Below, piece after piece: positions 1 to 6,353 of a stretch of 12,183 nt of DNA. Position 1 is the stretch's first letter, and the number at the start of each line of letters is the position of its first letter. The DNA is from Candidatus Bipolaricaulota bacterium (GTDB taxonomy: Bacteria; Bipolaricaulota; Bipolaricaulia; UBA7950; UBA9294): contig CP070725.1 in the NCBI GenBank assembly GCA_020350845.1, positions 1,651,208-1,663,390 on the forward strand, written 5' to 3'. Both the position numbers and the translations under genes were made by a program. Under the pieces are notes generated by a model. The model searched no databases, was not told the DNA's origin, and saw only the letters and a program-made list of their open reading frames with translations.

Positions 1-173
1 TAGAGGCTCAGGCGAAAGGCGCTGAAGAACGGGTAGAAGACGAAGACGCTGAGGACAAGCAGCGAAGGGAGGATGTACAGATAGGCCGTCCCGGTGTCCT
101 TCCAGAACGCCCGGTTGCGCCAATCGTGAGGAATCGCCAGTCTCCCGTAGCGATCCCTGCGCCAGGGCTTCAT
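1..173 (-). CDS. Sugar ABC transporter permease, MalF/UgpA type (N-terminal fragment)
   Basis: Only the first 57 codons are inside the window; the gene continues past the left edge. From the ATG at 173 the product has a basic, cytoplasmic-looking N-terminus of about 27 residues, then a strong first membrane helix (about residues 28-50, core YLYILPSLLVLSVFVFYPFF). The 'ILPSLLVLSVFVFYPFF' pattern is typical of the first helix of MalF/UgpA/LacF-type carbohydrate permeases. A purine-rich stretch (GAAGGGCGG) lies just upstream as a possible ribosome site. It is the third gene of the importer operon, 72 bases after the binding-protein stop, and would form the transmembrane heterodimer with the MalG-like permease at 1546-2397. 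Family inference rests on the first helix plus context, since the diagnostic EAA loop is outside the window. Confidence 0.85.
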   Translation of the reverse strand, partial: MKPWRRDRYGRLAIPHDWRNRAFWKDTGTAYLYILPSLLVLSVFVFYPFFSAFRLSL

Positions 174-208
174 CGTACCGCCCTTCAGGTGAGGCAGAAG
201 AAGAGGCT

Positions 209-228
209 GAGGGGGCCGAAGCCCCCTC
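209..228 (-). promoter_or_regulatory. Intercistronic C(UUCG)G hairpin in the ABC operon
   Basis: Perfect 8-bp inverted repeat (209-216 with 221-228) separated by 4 bases. In the minus-strand transcript it reads GAGGGGGC-UUCG-GCCCCCUC, a C(UUCG)G tetraloop, among the most stable RNA hairpin loops known. It lies 17 bases after the binding-protein stop and 35 bases before the downstream permease start. The sequence after it is pyrimidine-rich (CTCTTCTTCT) but lacks a true U-run, so it is more likely a partial terminator or a 3'-end stabilising structure than a full stop. The role is inferred by analogy with the intercistronic structures that keep binding-protein levels above permease levels in malEFG-like operons. 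Confidence 0.7.
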
Positions 229-245
229 GCCTCGGAAGTTCTCCG

Positions 246-1466
246 CTACTCGTCCAGCAGAAGCTCGATCTCCGCGGCCGCGGCGTCGAGCGCCTCTTTG
301 GCCGTGGCCACGCCCGCGAGAATCTCTTCAAACGCGGTGGCGATGATGTTGCGCATGTCGCCGTACGCAGGATGAAGAATCTGCGAGAAGCCGTCGATCA
401 TCTGAGCGGACATCGCGACTTGGTCCGGAGTGGACGCGACATGCGCAGCCCACTCCGGCGTGGCGTAGGCCGTCTTCGTCACCGGCTGGTAGCCGCTGCG
501 AATCGCCCAGAAGACGGTGTTGTCGTCACGGATGAGGAACTTCGCGAAGACCACCGCCGCCTGCTTCTGCTCCTCGGTCCAGTAGTCGACGTCGAAGATC
601 GCGAGGTTCGTCCCTTGGATCATCGATCCCTGGGTGACGGGACCGGCGGGGACCCGTGCGACGCCCATCGTGACCCCGGCATTCTCGGCCGCTTCCCGGT
701 TGTAGCGGACGCCCGCTGAGGTGTCGATGAACATCGCGAGCTTGTTCGGGAAGTGGTTGCTCATGTACTCGTTCGTGATGAACGAATACGGAGCAAGATC
801 CGCGACGAGGTTCCCGGCGGCGATGCCGGCTTCGTTGTTGATCAGGACCTCGGTCCAGTTGGCGTCAAGAATGTCCCCGCCGGCCTGATCGAGGAAGTTC
901 AGGAACAGTTCCGGATTGACCGGTCGGAATCCCGTCCCGTAGAAGTCGGGGAAGCCGTCGCCGTCGTCGTCGCCCGTCGTCAGCGCCGCCGACATCGTGA
1001 CGTACTCCACCCACGTCGTCGGCGGGGTGGGCACCAGGTCCTCGCGGTAGTAGAGGACCATGATCGACTTATTGAACGGGAGGGTCTTGACGATGCCATC
1101 GTAGATCGTGCTCGGGAGCAGACCATCGATGATGTTGTCCTTCTCGGCGGGGGTCATGTAGTCGCCGATGGGGTAGAGGATCTCCTGGATTGGCGTGACC
1201 CAGTTCTCGTAGACCTGGGCGATGACCGGGAGCTCATGCGCAACGGTGGCCGCTCCGATCTTCGCTTCCAGGTCCCCGTAGCGCCCCTGGTAGGTGGCAA
1301 TGACGGTGATGTCCGGGAACTCCTCGTGGAACTTGTCGAGGAGGACCTGGAGGTTCTCCTGGTGGTACGTACTCATCGCGTGCCAGAACTCGATTTCGAC
1401 GGCAGCGCCGATCCAGCCCAGCGCGACGACGCCAACCAGTGCAAGCAGTGCAACTCTGCGCAGCAT
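246..1466 (-). CDS. Extracellular carbohydrate-binding protein of ABC importer (family 1)
   Basis: A 406-residue solute-binding protein that would capture a sugar or sugar derivative outside the inner membrane and deliver it to the flanking permeases. Residues 1-22 form a Sec signal peptide (MLRR, then a hydrophobic core ending GAA) with no lipobox cysteine, so the mature protein is predicted soluble and periplasmic. The mature start EIEFWHAM and the segment around 54-66 (TVIATYQGRYGDLEAK) match the UgpB/MalE-like family 1 pattern, and the length is normal. A DDDGDGFPDFYG loop (166-177) looks like an EF-hand-type calcium or sugar-site loop also seen in relatives. The ATG at 1466 is preferred over in-frame upstream codons because it has a strong AAAGGAGG site and the signal peptide starts there. 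UgpB-like features suggest glycerol-3-phosphate or an oligosaccharide, but the substrate cannot be read from sequence. Confidence 0.93.
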   Translation of the reverse strand: MLRRVALLALVGVVALGWIGAAVEIEFWHAMSTYHQENLQVLLDKFHEEFPDITVIATYQGRYGDLEAKIGAATVAHELPVIAQVYENWVTPIQEILYPIGDYMTPAEKDNIIDGLLPSTIYDGIVKTLPFNKSIMVLYYREDLVPTPPTTWVEYVTMSAALTTGDDDGDGFPDFYGTGFRPVNPELFLNFLDQAGGDILDANWTEVLINNEAGIAAGNLVADLAPYSFITNEYMSNHFPNKLAMFIDTSAGVRYNREAAENAGVTMGVARVPAGPVTQGSMIQGTNLAIFDVDYWTEEQKQAAVVFAKFLIRDDNTVFWAIRSGYQPVTKTAYATPEWAAHVASTPDQVAMSAQMIDGFSQILHPAYGDMRNIIATAFEEILAGVATAKEALDAAAAEIELLLDE

Positions 1467-1508
1467 TGTGCCTCCTTTGAGCCTGTTGGATGTCCTCGGG
1501 GTTCGTTT

Positions 1509-1537
1509 CGAGATCGCTCTCGGTGAACCACCTCCTT
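1509..1537 (-). promoter_or_regulatory. Orphan extended Shine-Dalgarno and small hairpin before the binding-protein gene
   Basis: The minus strand carries AAGGAGGTG at 1537-1529, an almost full complement of the usual 16S rRNA 3' end, just 8 bases after the MalG-like stop codon. No ATG, GTG or TTG stands at a usable distance after it. It is followed by a 5-bp hairpin (1509-1513 with 1518-1522) that reads CGAGA-GCGA-UCUCG, a GNRA tetraloop, and then by the real AAAGGAGG site of the binding-protein gene. The motifs are seen directly; a ribosome standby or translation-enhancing role is inference. Confidence 0.4.
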
Positions 1538-1545
1538 GATGCGCC

Positions 1546-2397
1546 CTACTTGATGCCTGTCCGTGCGAAGCTCTTGATGAATTGCTTCTGCGTGAAGAAG
1601 TAGAGGATGAGAATCGGAAGGATGGCAAGAACGGACGCCGCCATCAGCAGTTCGTACTGCGTGCCGACCTCGGAGCTGAAGCTGACGAGGCCGACGGGGA
1701 CCGTCCGCATCAGCTCGGAGTTCGTCATCACCAGCACCCAGAGATACGCATTCCATCCGCCGATGAACTTCAGGATCGCCACCGTGACGATCGCCGGCTT
1801 CGCCAGCGGGACCATGATCCGCCACAGGAAGCGGAATCGGCCGCAGCCGTCCATGCGCGCCGAATCCCACAGCTCGTCGGGAAGCGATCGGAAGAACTGT
1901 CGCAGCAGGAAGATCGCAAACACCGACGCGAGCCACGGGATGATCAGCGCCTGATAGGTGTCGATCCATCCGAGGCGGGAGATGGTGACGAAGTTCGGTA
2001 CGAGAAGCATCTGCCCGGGGATCATCAGCGTCCCCAGCAGCAGGGTGAAGAGGGCGTTCCGACCAAGGAACTTCATCTTCGCGAAGGCATAGGCAGCGAG
2101 GATCGTGAGGATCACCTCGCCGATCGTCGTCATTCCGGACATGAAGAAGGAGTTGAAGAAGTAGCGCCCGAACGGCGATGTGTGCCACGCGACGATGTAG
2201 TTCGACCACTTCCACTCCGTCGGGATCCACTGCGGCGGCATACTCAGCACACCCGCAGAGGTCTTGAGGGATGTGGTCAGCATCCAGACGAAGGGAAGAA
2301 GCATCACGGCAGCACCCGCGAAGAGGAGCAGGTAGAGCAACACGCGGATGGTCGATTCGCGATAGACGTAGTAGCGCGTCGAGCGAACGGCGGCCAC
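1546..2397 (-). CDS. Sugar ABC transporter permease, MalG/UgpE type
   Basis: A 283-residue inner-membrane permease of the MalG branch, with length typical of the family. Six membrane segments can be drawn (about 18-40, 80-104, 112-134, 147-167, 203-224, 250-268). The cytoplasmic EAA loop, which docks the ATPase, is at 174-202: the core SARMDGCGRFRFLWRIMVPL fits the EAA---G---------I-LP consensus. The C-terminus QKQFIKSFARTGIK matches the usual MalG tail. The start is GTG at 2397 with GAGGAGGA a few bases upstream; I saw no better in-frame alternative. It is the first gene of the operon, ahead of the binding protein by 79 bases, whereas family 1 importers usually run binding protein, MalF, MalG. 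No ATPase is encoded here, so the system may use a shared MsmK/UgpC-like subunit or one beyond the left edge. Confidence 0.95.
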   Translation of the reverse strand: MAAVRSTRYYVYRESTIRVLLYLLLFAGAAVMLLPFVWMLTTSLKTSAGVLSMPPQWIPTEWKWSNYIVAWHTSPFGRYFFNSFFMSGMTTIGEVILTILAAYAFAKMKFLGRNALFTLLLGTLMIPGQMLLVPNFVTISRLGWIDTYQALIIPWLASVFAIFLLRQFFRSLPDELWDSARMDGCGRFRFLWRIMVPLAKPAIVTVAILKFIGGWNAYLWVLVMTNSELMRTVPVGLVSFSSEVGTQYELLMAASVLAILPILILYFFTQKQFIKSFARTGIK

Positions 2398-2433
2398 GAA
2401 TCCTCCTCATTCCTCCCTGCCGGACAGGCTCAG

Positions 2434-2463
2434 AGTATAGCTTTGGGGGGAGGACGGGAGCAA
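2434..2463 (-). promoter_or_regulatory. Sigma70-like promoter of the sugar ABC operon
   Basis: On the minus strand, TTGCTC (2463-2458) and TATACT (2439-2434) are separated by 18 bases. The -10 matches consensus at 5 of 6 positions, the -35 at 3 of 6. The predicted transcription start near 2427 gives a leader of about 30 bases ending in the GAGGAGGA ribosome site of the permease gene. Position and spacing fit well, but the -35 is weak, so an activator may assist. Confidence 0.6.
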
Positions 2464-2504
2464 GGCTCGGCACCACCTCGTAGCCCCTAGAGAACTCCAT
2501 AGGA

Positions 2505-2523
2505 TGCCGAGGAGTGCTCGGCA
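2505..2523 (-). terminator. Putative hairpin terminator after the phosphoesterase gene
   Basis: Inverted repeat TGCCGAG / CTCGGCA (7 bp, 5-base loop) starting 8 bases after the metallophosphoesterase stop codon. It sits between that gene and the ABC operon promoter, where a terminator is expected. The following sequence (UCCUAUGGAGUUCUCU) is only moderately U-rich, so termination strength is uncertain. Confidence 0.4.
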
Positions 2524-2530
2524 CTGAGCT

Positions 2531-3850
2531 CTAGTCACCGCGCGCACGAAGGAGGAGCCACAGCAACGCCGCACCCACAGCCACCCCGACGATGAGCAGG
2601 AGAGATCCGACAAGAGCTCCCACCGGGCTACGTCCCGTGATGGTGAAGGCGTCGAGGAGGAGGTCCGGAGTCGGGGTCACGATGCCGTCCTCCTCGCGGG
2701 CCACGGAGACCACATCGATGTCGATCCCGTCGCTCGAGGTCGCGACACGGGCGTAGAAGTGACGGCCCTCCGCGGCCACGACCGATCCCTCCGTACGGTG
2801 CTCCGCGAGAGGGCGTGGCGTCGCCCCTCCCCCACCAAGCACCAGATAGGTCACGCCGTCGCGCTCGATTCGCTCGTAGTTGTGGGCATGCCCGTTGAGC
2901 ACGACGTCGACACCGTGCTCAACGAAGATCGGATGGAAGATCACATCGAAGTTGTAGCCTTCTCCGTGGTAGGCATCGGACGAAAAGACCGGGTAGTGGA
3001 AGATCACGAACTTGTGCGGCTCGGAGCCGGCGAGGTGCCGCTTCAGCCACGCCTGCTGCTTCAGGTACTGGTCGGCCCCCGTCACCGTGCTGTCGAGACC
3101 GACGATCAAGACGTCGCCCCAGTGCAGTGCCCACCACTGCTCCCTCGCCTTCCCCTCTCCCGGCGGGAACTGAAAGGCGTTGTAGTAGGCGCGGTGGTTC
3201 CTCTCGTGGTTCCCGAGGACGGGGAGGAACGGCGCGCGGAGCAGCATCTCGTCGAACGCGGAGAACCAGTGATCCCAATAGGAACTCGACGGGCTTTCGA
3301 CGAGATCGCCGGCATGAAGGATCAGATCGAACGGTGTGGTATCGGCGGCGATCGCATCCCCCACGAGCTCCAGCCGGTTGATCCCCTCCCATTGCCACTG
3401 AGTGTCGGCAAGAACGGCGAATCGCACCGGCTCTCCCGGCGCGGGCGCGGTGGAGAACGATCCGAGAGGGCTGACCACGTCGCTTCCGTCGGTCCCGTGC
3501 GCGACGACGCGATAGACGTAGTCCGTAGCAGGGAGCAGCCCTTCGAGGACGACATGGGCCTCCCCGTCGACATCCTCCCCCTCGGGAACGAACGAGAGGG
3601 ACATCGGAAGCACCTCGCGCTCCGTGTACTCGAAAAGCGGAGCGTACTCCACCGTCGCCGCCGTCAACGGCGCCCCGCTCCAGCTGATCGTCACCGTATC
3701 GGGGCCCGGCGCGCAGGCGTACGGGCCGTGCGCGAACGGGACCGCGAGGAGCGATGTGGAGAGAGAACCCAGGACCGCAACAGCCGCCAGTGCCTTCCGC
3801 AACCGCACTCGGGATCTCACGCCGCGCAGGGTAGCCGCCGACGAACACAT
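2531..3850 (-). CDS. Membrane-anchored purple-acid-phosphatase-like metallophosphoesterase
   Basis: A 439-residue exported hydrolase of the calcineurin-like superfamily, predicted to cleave phosphoesters outside the cytoplasmic membrane. Order: signal peptide (about 1-40), fibronectin-III-like N-terminal domain (about 46-136, as in purple acid phosphatases), catalytic domain (about 142-385), then one hydrophobic helix (409-434) with a short basic tail, giving a type I anchor. Metal motifs are ADTQ (148-151), GD (181-182), GNHE (213-216), H285 and GHAHNYER (320-327). The first motif has Gln151 where many relatives have His, and GDLVES lacks the Tyr that colours true purple acid phosphatases, so metal content may differ. 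I kept ATG 3850, with a GAGG about 10 bases upstream; GTG 3820 is an alternative that still leaves a signal peptide. It follows the propeller gene by 26 bases. The substrate is unknown. Confidence 0.9.
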   Translation of the reverse strand: MCSSAATLRGVRSRVRLRKALAAVAVLGSLSTSLLAVPFAHGPYACAPGPDTVTISWSGAPLTAATVEYAPLFEYTEREVLPMSLSFVPEGEDVDGEAHVVLEGLLPATDYVYRVVAHGTDGSDVVSPLGSFSTAPAPGEPVRFAVLADTQWQWEGINRLELVGDAIAADTTPFDLILHAGDLVESPSSSYWDHWFSAFDEMLLRAPFLPVLGNHERNHRAYYNAFQFPPGEGKAREQWWALHWGDVLIVGLDSTVTGADQYLKQQAWLKRHLAGSEPHKFVIFHYPVFSSDAYHGEGYNFDVIFHPIFVEHGVDVVLNGHAHNYERIERDGVTYLVLGGGGATPRPLAEHRTEGSVVAAEGRHFYARVATSSDGIDIDVVSVAREEDGIVTPTPDLLLDAFTITGRSPVGALVGSLLLIVGVAVGAALLWLLLRARGD

Positions 3851-3876
3851 CGTCCAGCAACCTCGGGAGACATCAT

Positions 3877-4806
3877 CTACTCGGGAAGTGGTGCCGAACC
3901 CTCCGCGGACTCTACCGAGCGTAGCTGCGCGAAGCGATCGAAGAGCACGAGGTTGTGATGGACCCCCGCGGAGATTGCGACGTACGGCCCCGGGCCGGGA
4001 GACGTGGCGAGTCGGAACACGTTGTCTCCCCAGCCGACGAGGGTGCCGTCGGCGTGGAGTGCCAGGTTGTGATACGTTCCTGCGCTGATGGCGACGAATC
4101 CCGAATCCTCAGGGACATCGAGCTCGCCCCGGTAGCTACTTCCCCAGGCGACGACCGAGCCGTCGGCGCGGAGAGCAAGGGAATGGTCGCCCCCCGCGGA
4201 GATCGCGATGTGGCCTCGTCCCCGCGGCGCCGCCAACTGGCCGTCGTCCCCTCGCCCCCAGACGACGATCGAGCCGTCGGCACGAAGCGCAACGCTGTGG
4301 AATCGGCCGGCGGCGACGGCAACGAAGTCGCTTCCGACGGGCACGTCGCACTGGCCGAAGCTGTTGCTGCCCCAAGCGACAACGGTTCCGTCCGAACGAA
4401 GCGCCAGGCTGTGGTACGTCTCCGCGGAGATCGCGACGAAGTCGTTCCCCTCGGGGACCACGGTACGTCGGTCCGCGATCGCGCCCCACGCGATGAGGGA
4501 CCCGTCGTCGAGAAGTGCGACGCCGTGGTAGCCCCCCGCAGCGACGGCGATGAAGTCCTTCCCTTTGGGCACATCGAGCTGGCCGTGGCTGTTCTCCCCC
4601 CACGCCAGCAGCGAACCGTCCGCCCGGAGGCCGAGGCTGTAGTACACGCCGGTCGCGACCGCGACGAAGCTCCCGTCCGGGACCTCTGCTTGCCCATGGT
4701 TGTTGTATCCCCACGCGTCGATGGCATGGGGGAAGGCGCTCACGAAGGCGAACAGCGACACGATCCCAGCAAGTGTTGCGACGACCGCTTCAGTTCCCTG
4801 CCTCAC
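3877..4806 (-). CDS. Secreted seven-repeat RCC1-like beta-propeller protein
   Basis: A 309-residue protein made almost entirely of RCC1-type repeats after a signal peptide (about 1-28, hydrophobic core VVATLAGIVSLFAFVSAF). Seven units follow the pattern (L/V)xAWGxNxxGQxxVP, then FVAIxAGxxHSLALRxDGS. The seven conserved Trp residues are spaced 37, 38, 38, 38, 38 and 38 residues apart. Seven RCC1 repeats normally close into one seven-bladed propeller, so this looks like a complete single domain with no catalytic part and a short Glu/Ser tail. I prefer GTG 4806, which has GGAGGATCGGAG just upstream and starts directly on the signal peptide; ATG 4824 would add six residues. The propeller probably binds a ligand or partner outside the cell. 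Likely co-transcribed with the phosphoesterase gene downstream. Family certain, function unknown. Confidence 0.88.
   Translation of the reverse strand: MRQGTEAVVATLAGIVSLFAFVSAFPHAIDAWGYNNHGQAEVPDGSFVAVATGVYYSLGLRADGSLLAWGENSHGQLDVPKGKDFIAVAAGGYHGVALLDDGSLIAWGAIADRRTVVPEGNDFVAISAETYHSLALRSDGTVVAWGSNSFGQCDVPVGSDFVAVAAGRFHSVALRADGSIVVWGRGDDGQLAAPRGRGHIAISAGGDHSLALRADGSVVAWGSSYRGELDVPEDSGFVAISAGTYHNLALHADGTLVGWGDNVFRLATSPGPGPYVAISAGVHHNLVLFDRFAQLRSVESAEGSAPLPE
3937..4722 (-). repeat. Seven tandem RCC1 units (about 114-bp period)
   Basis: In-frame tandem units inside the propeller gene, 37 residues in the first and 38 in the next five, with a last unit of about 35. The third unit (AWGAIADRRTVVPEGNDF) lacks the GQ pair and the last is the most divergent, as expected for edge blades. 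Conservation is at protein level more than DNA level, so this is an old amplification, not a recent tandem duplication. Confidence 0.85.
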
Positions 4807-4838
4807 TGCGCTCCGATCCTCCATGCAACCACGTGGGC

Positions 4839-4877
4839 TCCCGCGCGGATGCCCGCGAGGATAGGCGATCCGCGGGA
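4839..4877. promoter_or_regulatory. Imperfect inverted repeat in divergent intergenic region
   Basis: TCCCGCG-CG-GAT (4839-4850) is repeated in reverse complement as ATC-CGCGGGA (4868-4877), a 10-bp match interrupted only by a 2-base CG insertion in the left arm, with a 17-base spacer. It lies in the 123 bases between the divergent propeller and MATE-like genes, so it could be an operator serving either or both. I could not find a convincing -35/-10 pair for either gene here. GC-rich sequence makes chance repeats fairly likely. Confidence 0.3.
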
Positions 4878-4929
4878 CGGGCTCAACAGCCGACGGGGGT
4901 CAGGGTGGCCTCCGCAACAGGGATCGAGG

Positions 4930-6300
4930 ATGATTCGCGCCATGGCTCGAGATCACAGGCCTCCCCAAGGGATCCCGCTGCAGGACAACCCAATCACCGC
5001 GCGCCGCGTGTTGTCCGTGTGGTGGCCGCTCGCCGCGAGCTGGCTTCTGATGGCGATCGAGGGGCCGGCGATCAGCGCCGTGGTCGCACGCCTGGTCGAT
5101 CCGGAGATCCACCTCGCCGCCTACGGCGGGGTCGTCTTCCCGCTCTCTCTCTTCGTCGAGGCCCCGATCATCATGCTCCTCGCCGCATCCACGGCCCTCA
5201 GCCGCGATCTCCCTTCGTATCGCAAGATCCGTTCCTTCATGCACATCACAAGCGCGGCGCTCACGGTGCTTCACGCGCTCGTGGCGTTCACCCCGCTGTT
5301 CGATGCCGTCGTCGTGGGAGTGATCGATCCACCTCCCGAGGTGGTCTCGCCGGCCCGACTGGGACTGATGATCATGCTGCCGTGGACGTGGACGATCGCC
5401 TACCGCCGCTTCAATCAGGGGGTACTCATCCGCCACGGCCACTCGCTCGTGGTGGGCGTCGGGACGGCGATCCGCCTGGCGGCCAACGGCACCGTCCTCG
5501 CCGTCGGCTATGCGCTCGGATCCGTCCCTGGGATCGCCGTCGCCGCCGGGGCGACGATCGCTGGGGTCTGTGCGGAGGCGCTGTTCGTCGCCTTGCGGGT
5601 ACGCCCCGTGCTCCGCAGGCAGATGCCTGCGACGACACCCGGCGAGCCATCCCTGACGCTGCGCGCCTTCCTCAGGTTCTACATACCACTCTCGCTCACG
5701 TCGCTCATCCTCCTCGGGGCCCGTCCGATCGTGAGCGCCATGGTCAGCCGGATGCCGGAGGCCCTCGCCTCGCTCGCTGTGCTTCCTGTCGTCACCAGCG
5801 TGACCTTCCTGCTGCGCAGCTTCGGCGTCTCGTACAACGAGGTCGTCGTCGCGCTCATCGGTCGCCGCGGAAGCGCCGCCACCCTGCGCCGCTTCGCACT
5901 CATTCTCGGTACGATCACATCGGCCGCGCTCATGGTGATCGCGGTGACACCCCTCTCGCGCGCCTGGTTCGGACGGGTGATGGGTCTGTCGACGGAGCTG
6001 ACCGCGCTCGCGCGCGTCGCCGTCCTGTTCGCTCTACCTCTTCCCGTCTGCAGCGCCGCCCAGAGCTGGTACCAAGGCACCATTCTCCACGGTCGCCGCA
6101 CGCGAAGCGTGAGCGAAGCGGTCGTCATCTATCTCGGGGTGAGCACAGCGATACTCGCCGCGGGAATCGCCCTCCAAACCGTGGCCGGGATCTACTTCGG
6201 GATCGCTGCGATGTCCGCCGGGGAGATGGTGAGGACCGGCTGGCTCGCGTGGCGCAGCCGGCACACGCGCCGCACACTGTGGGAACGCGACACCCTGTGA
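4930..6300 (+). CDS. MATE/MOP-superfamily membrane transporter, ANKH-like
   Basis: A 456-residue polytopic inner-membrane protein with about 12 helices in two halves (roughly 25-230 and 240-445), the MOP-superfamily architecture. Both halves resemble the ANKH (progressive ankylosis) branch as I remember the human protein. In the first half, 'FNQGVLIRHGHSLVVG' matches its 'THAGILLKHKYSFLVG' region. In the second, 'FYIPL...ARPIVSAMVSR' matches 'FWWPL...SRPIVNLFVSR', and 'LPLPVCSAAQSWYQGTIL' corresponds to its late helix. ANKH exports small anionic metabolites (citrate, ATP leading to pyrophosphate); the bacterial substrate is unknown and a drug or lipid substrate is not excluded. ATG 4930 has AGGG seven bases upstream and starts just before the hydrophobic domain; ATG 4942 is a close alternative. 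A YciI-like gene follows after 53 bases, probably in the same operon. Confidence 0.8.
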   Translation: MIRAMARDHRPPQGIPLQDNPITARRVLSVWWPLAASWLLMAIEGPAISAVVARLVDPEIHLAAYGGVVFPLSLFVEAPIIMLLAASTALSRDLPSYRKIRSFMHITSAALTVLHALVAFTPLFDAVVVGVIDPPPEVVSPARLGLMIMLPWTWTIAYRRFNQGVLIRHGHSLVVGVGTAIRLAANGTVLAVGYALGSVPGIAVAAGATIAGVCAEALFVALRVRPVLRRQMPATTPGEPSLTLRAFLRFYIPLSLTSLILLGARPIVSAMVSRMPEALASLAVLPVVTSVTFLLRSFGVSYNEVVVALIGRRGSAATLRRFALILGTITSAALMVIAVTPLSRAWFGRVMGLSTELTALARVAVLFALPLPVCSAAQSWYQGTILHGRRTRSVSEAVVIYLGVSTAILAAGIALQTVAGIYFGIAAMSAGEMVRTGWLAWRSRHTRRTLWERDTL

Positions 6301-6353
6301 ACTGCGTCCGTCCAGGACGCCCGTTCATCCGGGCGCGGGGAAGGAGAAGGACT

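Noticed and set aside
166..177. EF-hand-like DDDGDGFPDFYG loop in the binding protein (residues 166-177 of the protein encoded at 246-1466) as a novelty
   Set aside because: Similar acidic loops occur in other family 1 binding proteins, so I mention it only in the gene entry. Start/end here are protein residue numbers.
126..1526. Long plus-strand open frames (126-719 and 753-1526) opposite the binding-protein gene
   Set aside because: They are antisense to a gene with clear family features and ribosome site, are Arg/Asp/Val-rich with no recognisable motif, and are expected by chance in GC-rich DNA.
1373..2524. 383-codon minus-strand frame overlapping the MalG-like gene out of frame
   Set aside because: It spans the promoter, the permease and the intergenic region; composition is Arg/His/Pro-rich, and the overlapping frame has the real permease signatures.
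3937..4722. Tandem 114-base periodicity as a possible CRISPR or satellite array
   Set aside because: Periodicity follows in-frame RCC1 protein repeats, DNA identity between units is low, and there are no short repeats with unique spacers.
3955..4929. N-terminal extension of the MATE-like gene back to 3955, antisense to the propeller gene
   Set aside because: The extension has no membrane or domain features and covers a gene with perfect repeats on the other strand; the credible start is ATG 4930 with a ribosome site.
4773..6353. 632-codon plus-strand frame that ends as the YciI-like gene
   Set aside because: Only the last 105 codons show a domain; the rest is an Arg-rich out-of-frame shadow of the transporter. 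A GTG with a strong ribosome site marks the true start at 6354.
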